From Methanolobus halotolerans (GTDB taxonomy: Archaea > Halobacteriota > Methanosarcinia > Methanosarcinales > Methanosarcinaceae), in the NCBI RefSeq assembly GCF_004745425.1, contig NZ_PGGK01000017.1, positions 1 to 46,334 of the forward strand: DNA of 46,334 bases, written 5' to 3'. Positions within the stretch are counted from its first letter, which is position 1; each line of letters starts with the position of its first letter. The translations under genes and the position numbers were made by a program. The notes under the pieces were generated by a model, which was given only the letters and a program-made list of their open reading frames with translations, was not told the DNA's origin and searched no databases. Of the stretch, positions 42,583 to 46,334 are shown in pieces.

Positions 42583-44496
42583 ATGGAACGTAAGGAATTC
42601 AGAGAACTCACTCCTGTAAAAGAAGCAAGGAAGCTAATCAGCCGGATCATTGCCAGACCGGGAATTCAGACCTTAACAATAGAGAATTCTGCGGGGCGCA
42701 TATTAGCCGAAGACATTTTCTCACCCGTTGACGTACCTGCATTCAACCGTTCTGTCAAAGACGGTTATGCAATACGCGCCAAGGATACTTATCGGGCAAG
42801 CGAGCCCGAGCCCATGGAGCTTAAAATGACGGCATCCATACCTGCCGGATGTGCTGACAGCTTTTTCGTAAATGACGGTGAGACTGCTGAGATCTCCACG
42901 GGGGCACCCATCCCCGAAGGGGCAGATGCAGTCGTGATGGTAGAGCAGACAAAGCAGATAGATAGTACCGTATTCATTTACCAGCCGGTATACATCAATG
43001 AGAACATCATGAAGGCAGGTTCTGACATCATGAAGGGCGAGCGTGTGCTCAGGAAGAATACCCGTATCGGCTCCAGGGAGATCGGGGTGCTGGCTTCAGT
43101 GGGTATGAAAGAGGTCCCTGTGAAAGAACTGCTCGTGGGAATTATTTCGACAGGTAACGAACTCATAGAACCCGGGAACACACTCGGCAAGGGACTGATA
43201 TTCGACGCCAACTCATATGCTATAGCCGCAAGCGTGGAAGAGGCAGGAGGGATACCAAAGATATATGGCATTATCCCTGATGACTGGAAGCTGATGGAAG
43301 AGGCCCTGTACAGGGCGATCAGGGAGTGCCATATAGTCCTCACATCCGGCAGCACTTCTGCGGGCGTCGGGGACATTATGTATATGATCATTGAGGAGAA
43401 GGGAGAAACACTAACCCACGGGATTGCTATCAAGCCCGGTAAACCTGTGGTCATCGGTATGATAGAAGGCGTTCCCACAATCGGCCTGCCTGGAAACCCG
43501 ACCTCGGCACTCAGTATATTCAATGAGTTCGTAGCACCCATTATCCACAATTCTCTTGGGACCACACCGTCCTTCAGGACAAAGGTCCGGGCAGTCATGG
43601 GTACAGGCATCCGTTCCGGAGGACGTGAGGAACTATTTCCTGTTGGGGTCGTCCGGGGGAGGGCCTACCCTGCAGACAAGACATCAGGGGCCATCACAAC
43701 CCTTTCCGATGCAGACGGAATAATCGAGATCAAAGCAGAGACCGAATACATAGAGGCCGGAAGCCCGGTTGAAATCACAATGTTCGGGAACGTGAGAAGC
43801 CCGGACCTTATGTATGTGGGTGGGCAGTGCCCGGGGATCGATCTTCTGGAGGAAACTACAGGGATGGTCTTCAGGATGCTGAACATGAGTTCAAGTGCGG
43901 GATTTACAGCCATTGCGGGGGCAACCACTGACATTGCAGGCGTGAACATGCCCGCCGATCCAGATGGTGAATATAACCTTCCGACTGCCAGGAAGATGAA
44001 CCTTTCAGGAACCTTACTGGTAAAAGGTTACAAGCGAGAGATGGGGCTGATATTCCGCCAGGGTACCAGGATATCAGGACTTGAGGACCTGGCAGGGTTG
44101 CGGTTTCTCAACAGGAACCGAGGATCAGGAACAAGGGCTGTACTTGAAATGGAACTTGGTCTTCTGGCAAAGGAAAAAGGTATTACAAGGAACGAACTCA
44201 CAAAGGATATCGATGGTTACAATTCCGGTTCGAAGACACACCGCTCCGTCTGCGATGCAATAAAAGATGGCAGGGCGGATGTGGGATTCGGACTGAGGGC
44301 TGCTGCCAGGGAAGCAGGACTTGGTTTCCTGCCTGTTACTGAAGATGAGTTCGATCTTTTGATAAGGGAAGATGTACTTGATGTCCCGGAGATACGCCTG
44401 CTCTTAAAGACCCTTACCTCGGAAGAGTTCTCAAAGAGCCTTCCTCCGGGCATGCGGACATATGAAAGAACAGGCGAGATGATAAGTTCATTCTGA
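42583..44496 (+). CDS. moeA: Molybdopterin molybdenumtransferase MoeA fused to a substrate-binding-protein-like domain
   Basis: 637 residues. Residues 1 to about 400 are MoeA: PVDVPAFNRSVKDGYAIRAKD, IPEGADAVVMVEQT, STGNELIEPG, LTSGSTSAGVGD and GLPGNPTSALSIF. It inserts Mo or W into molybdopterin. Residues about 400-637 are a type 2 periplasmic-binding-like domain without a signal peptide (AGVNMPADPDGEYNL, FLNRNRGSGTRAVLE, DGRADVGFGLRAAAREAGLGFLP), which may sense the oxyanion or the cofactor. Such fusions are known in methanogens. The modABC operon lies about 9 kb away. Confidence 0.92.
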   Translation: MERKEFRELTPVKEARKLISRIIARPGIQTLTIENSAGRILAEDIFSPVDVPAFNRSVKDGYAIRAKDTYRASEPEPMELKMTASIPAGCADSFFVNDGETAEISTGAPIPEGADAVVMVEQTKQIDSTVFIYQPVYINENIMKAGSDIMKGERVLRKNTRIGSREIGVLASVGMKEVPVKELLVGIISTGNELIEPGNTLGKGLIFDANSYAIAASVEEAGGIPKIYGIIPDDWKLMEEALYRAIRECHIVLTSGSTSAGVGDIMYMIIEEKGETLTHGIAIKPGKPVVIGMIEGVPTIGLPGNPTSALSIFNEFVAPIIHNSLGTTPSFRTKVRAVMGTGIRSGGREELFPVGVVRGRAYPADKTSGAITTLSDADGIIEIKAETEYIEAGSPVEITMFGNVRSPDLMYVGGQCPGIDLLEETTGMVFRMLNMSSSAGFTAIAGATTDIAGVNMPADPDGEYNLPTARKMNLSGTLLVKGYKREMGLIFRQGTRISGLEDLAGLRFLNRNRGSGTRAVLEMELGLLAKEKGITRNELTKDIDGYNSGSKTHRSVCDAIKDGRADVGFGLRAAAREAGLGFLPVTEDEFDLLIREDVLDVPEIRLLLKTLTSEEFSKSLPPGMRTYERTGEMISSF

Positions 44497-44555
44497 ACCT
44501 GGCGGCAAAGTGGCCGGGAAAATCTTTTTTAGTTTAAATGTTATGGTAGGTGCAA

Positions 44556-45647
44556 ATGAGCATACACGAAGATATTCAGGCAGTAGAGGAAGAAATAAGG
44601 AAAACGCCATATAATAAGGCTACTTCCCATCACATCGGCAGGCTCAAAGCAAAGCTTGCCAGGCTGCGTGACGATGTTACGAAAAAGGCAGCAGCCAAGG
44701 GAGGAGGGGAAGGTTACTCGGTCAGGAAATCCGGGGATGCCACTGTAACTCTGGTGGGTTTCCCTTCTGTTGGAAAATCCACACTCCTGAACAAGCTGAC
44801 CGATGCAAATTCAGAGGTTGGTGCCTATGAGTTCACTACACTTGATGTTATACCAGGAGTACTTGAATACAAGAATGCTACCATCCAGTTACTGGACGTG
44901 CCAGGACTTGTGAAGGGGGCAGCCAGCGGGCGCGGGCGCGGCAGGGAAGTTATATCGGTGGTCAGGAACTGTGATCTTGTACTGTTCCTGCTTGATGTGT
45001 TCCAGCCCCAGCACCATGATGTGCTTACCCAGGAACTCTATGATGCAGGCATACGCCTGAACCAGAAAGCACCAGATGTAGTTATCAAGAGACAGGACAG
45101 GGGAGGAGTCAGCATCAGCAGTACCATCGATCTCGAACTTCCTGATGACCTTATCAAGACGATCCTCGGAGAATATAAGATACATAATGCCCACGTACTT
45201 ATCAGGGAGAATATCGATGTGGACCAGCTTATAGATGTGGTCATGGGCAACAGGGTCTACATACCTGCGATCGTTGCTATCAATAAAGTGGATATGGCAG
45301 ATGAATTCGTTCTGGAGGAAGCAAAAAAAGTTTTCCCTGATGCCACTTATATCTCGGCTAATGAGGAAAAGAACCTGGATGCTGTAAGGGATCTTGTCTA
45401 CGATTCCCTGGACTTCATACGCGTATATCTGAAACCCCAGGGTGGTCCCGCAGATATGGAGGAGCCTATGATAGTCAGGAAAGGCATAACCGTCGGAGAG
45501 ATATGCGACAATCTTCATCGTGACTTCAGGAGAAAGTTCAGGTATGCCCATGTATGGGGAAAATCAGCCAAGCACCCCGGACAGAGAGCCGGCCTTGATC
45601 ATGTACTGTATGACAAGGACCTTCTGACACTTATCATCGCAATGTGA
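44556..45647 (+). CDS. Drg/Rbg family GTPase with TGS domain
   Basis: 363 residues from ATG 44556 (AGGTG five bases upstream; a GTG two codons earlier is less likely). After a helical amino terminus come G1 GFPSVGKSTL, G2-type EFTTLDVIPG, G3 LDVPGL, G4 AINKVD and G5-like YISANEE. The basic insertion GAASGRGRGREVISVVRNCDL is typical of the family, and the end (RKGITVGEICDNLHRDF... LDHVLYDKDLLTLI) is a TGS RNA-binding domain. The family is conserved from archaea to eukaryotes and associates with ribosomes. Confidence 0.94.
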   Translation: MSIHEDIQAVEEEIRKTPYNKATSHHIGRLKAKLARLRDDVTKKAAAKGGGEGYSVRKSGDATVTLVGFPSVGKSTLLNKLTDANSEVGAYEFTTLDVIPGVLEYKNATIQLLDVPGLVKGAASGRGRGREVISVVRNCDLVLFLLDVFQPQHHDVLTQELYDAGIRLNQKAPDVVIKRQDRGGVSISSTIDLELPDDLIKTILGEYKIHNAHVLIRENIDVDQLIDVVMGNRVYIPAIVAINKVDMADEFVLEEAKKVFPDATYISANEEKNLDAVRDLVYDSLDFIRVYLKPQGGPADMEEPMIVRKGITVGEICDNLHRDFRRKFRYAHVWGKSAKHPGQRAGLDHVLYDKDLLTLIIAM

Positions 45648-45712
45648 CGGCAAAATGCCCGTCTTGCATAAAAAATAAGTACCATGATGCATTTATTCTG
45701 CTAAGCCAGCGT

Positions 45713-45785
45713 AGTCCCGTAGGGTAGTGGTCAATCCTTCCGGCCTTTGGAGCCGAAGACGGTGGTTCGAATCCGCCCGGGACTA
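45713..45785 (+). tRNA. tRNA-Gln (anticodon TTG)
   Basis: 73 bases. Acceptor AGTCCCG pairs with CGGGACT, discriminator A. The anticodon loop CTTTGGA carries TTG, with four good stem pairs (CGGC/GCCG). The T arm is GGTGGTTCGAATCCGCC. No intron and no encoded CCA. Its 3' half overlaps the antisense end of the gene at 45731-46087. Confidence 0.93.
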
Positions 45786-46087
45786 CTTGAATATTTTGAG
45801 GTTTCTGATGCTGTTTCTTGAGTAATACCTAGTTCACTTTCAATTCGTTCAATTCTCGAAATTAGGGCAGATTGGTCTAATTGTTGCACAACATTTTCAG
45901 GGATATCGAAATCGTCGTTTAAAGAAATAATAAAGACTGGTTTTCCATTGTGTTCTGTTTTGAGAATATGTGCAGTTTCACCAATGATGTGTTCATAAGA
46001 TTGAGGCAGCCTGATAATAGGATAAACGGTTTTTTCTCTGGGACTATGTTTAGAGATTTTAAACTTGCCAATTGGCTCCATTTTCAA
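45731..46087 (-). CDS. Small AbrB-like protein, possible autoregulator; 3' end antisense to tRNA-Gln
   Basis: 118 residues. The first half (IGKFKISKHSPREKTVYPIIRLPQSYEHIIGETAHILKTE, with KPVFIISL after it) has the beta pattern and IRLP turn of a swapped-hairpin AbrB domain. A helix RIERIESELGI follows. The last ~20 residues (SPGRIRTTVFGSKGRKD) are simply the antisense of tRNA-Gln, so the original end was probably lost or replaced. Paired palindromes flank its TATA box, fitting autoregulation as in antitoxins. No toxin gene is visible. The family call is tentative. Confidence 0.5.
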   Translation of the reverse strand: MKMEPIGKFKISKHSPREKTVYPIIRLPQSYEHIIGETAHILKTEHNGKPVFIISLNDDFDIPENVVQQLDQSALISRIERIESELGITQETASETSKYSSSPGRIRTTVFGSKGRKD

Positions 46088-46106
46088 TCATTCCTAGAAC
46101 ATCTTA

Positions 46107-46138
46107 TGTTGCACAACAATATAAAGTGTTGCTCAACA
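46107..46138 (-). promoter_or_regulatory. Promoter with paired palindromes for the AbrB-like gene
   Basis: TGTTGCACAACA (46107-46118, perfect palindrome) and TGTTGCTCAACA (46127-46138) lie 20 bases apart centre to centre, on the same face of the helix, with a TATA element (minus CTTTATAT, 46119-46126) between them. An identical TGTTGCACAACA occurs inside the gene at 45882-45893. Confidence 0.55.
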
Positions 46139-46264
46139 TGCACCCACCATTAGAGTTCAAAATTATAATTTCTGCACGCCAATTAAAAAATCGTTTTTGA
46201 AAAATTAGGTAATCCACTATCATTCAGTTGATGTTATGTAATATGAATTAGACATATTTTCATC

Positions 46265-46334
46265 ATGGGGAAACGGGGACCAAAACCAAAATACACTAAT
46301 GTTGCTTGTCCTAATGAAGACTGTGAATATTATG
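46265..46334 (+). CDS. Probable transposase, amino-terminal fragment (runs off the window)
   Basis: Opens at ATG 46265 and gives MGKRGPKPKYTNVACPNEDC then EYY before the window ends. A basic start with KRGPKPKY and a CPNxxC zinc-ribbon half is typical of archaeal insertion-sequence transposases (IS1-like and related). The rest is outside the window, so the family and integrity are uncertain. Confidence 0.5.
   Translation, partial: MGKRGPKPKYTNVACPNEDCEYY

Noticed and set aside
1-46334. CRISPR array or cas genes
   Set aside because: No regularly spaced repeats of 25-40 bases and no Cas-like protein are present.

Overview
The window is archaeal and most likely from a methanogen of the Methanosarcinales. 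This rests on a TATA-binding protein, an AglJ-type dolichol glycosyltransferase, an archaeal Rad50/Mre11 pair, class III (prepilin-type) leaders, TATA-box promoters, and heavy investment in nickel and molybdate/tungstate uptake. No methanogenesis gene is present, so the taxonomic call is inference.

Layout. (1) 1-125: the 3' end of an IS200/IS605 TnpB gene with its right-end hairpin. (2) 253-4138, minus: five genes in the order nikK-nikM-nikL-nikQ-nikO, an ECF-type nickel (or cobalt) importer, with palindromes in its promoter and an inverted repeat and terminator-like hairpin before nikM. (3) 4353-9361: a radical SAM enzyme convergent with an S-adenosylmethionine hydrolase-like protein, then thiC, aglJ and tbp. 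(4) 9502-20227, minus: a chromosome-maintenance block made of a coiled-coil protein, smc, scpA, scpB (long C-terminal extension) and the mre11-rad50 pair. (5) 20377-29955, plus: two tandem copies of a six-gene array of pilin-like proteins (A-F and A'-F'), about 4.7 kb each, with no assembly ATPase or platform protein nearby. This is the most unusual part of the window. (6) 30026-38562, plus: cyclophilin, modA, a decayed modB fragment, modB, modC, a coiled-coil protein of unknown role, PEP synthase, a candidate structured leader and superoxide dismutase. (7) 38597-40871, minus: a Cache-PAS histidine kinase broken by an in-frame TAG and a one-base frameshift in a G8 run. (8) 41097-46334: tRNA-Arg(TCT), ilvE, a small membrane protein, a MoeA/binding-protein fusion, a Drg-family GTPase, tRNA-Gln(TTG), an AbrB-like small protein whose 3' end lies in the antisense of that tRNA and whose promoter carries paired palindromes, and the start of a probable transposase.

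Functional links: NikKMLQO supplies nickel, which methanogens need for F430 and Ni enzymes. ModABC and MoeA serve Mo/W cofactor use. The SMC-ScpAB and Mre11-Rad50 genes form a chromosome-maintenance neighbourhood. The pilin arrays encode surface filament or pseudopilus subunits that must depend on an export machine elsewhere. Mobile-element sequence lies at both edges. TAG ends 13 of the 42 genes whose stop I could read, so TAG is not avoided here; this bears on whether the in-frame TAG in the kinase could be pyrrolysine.
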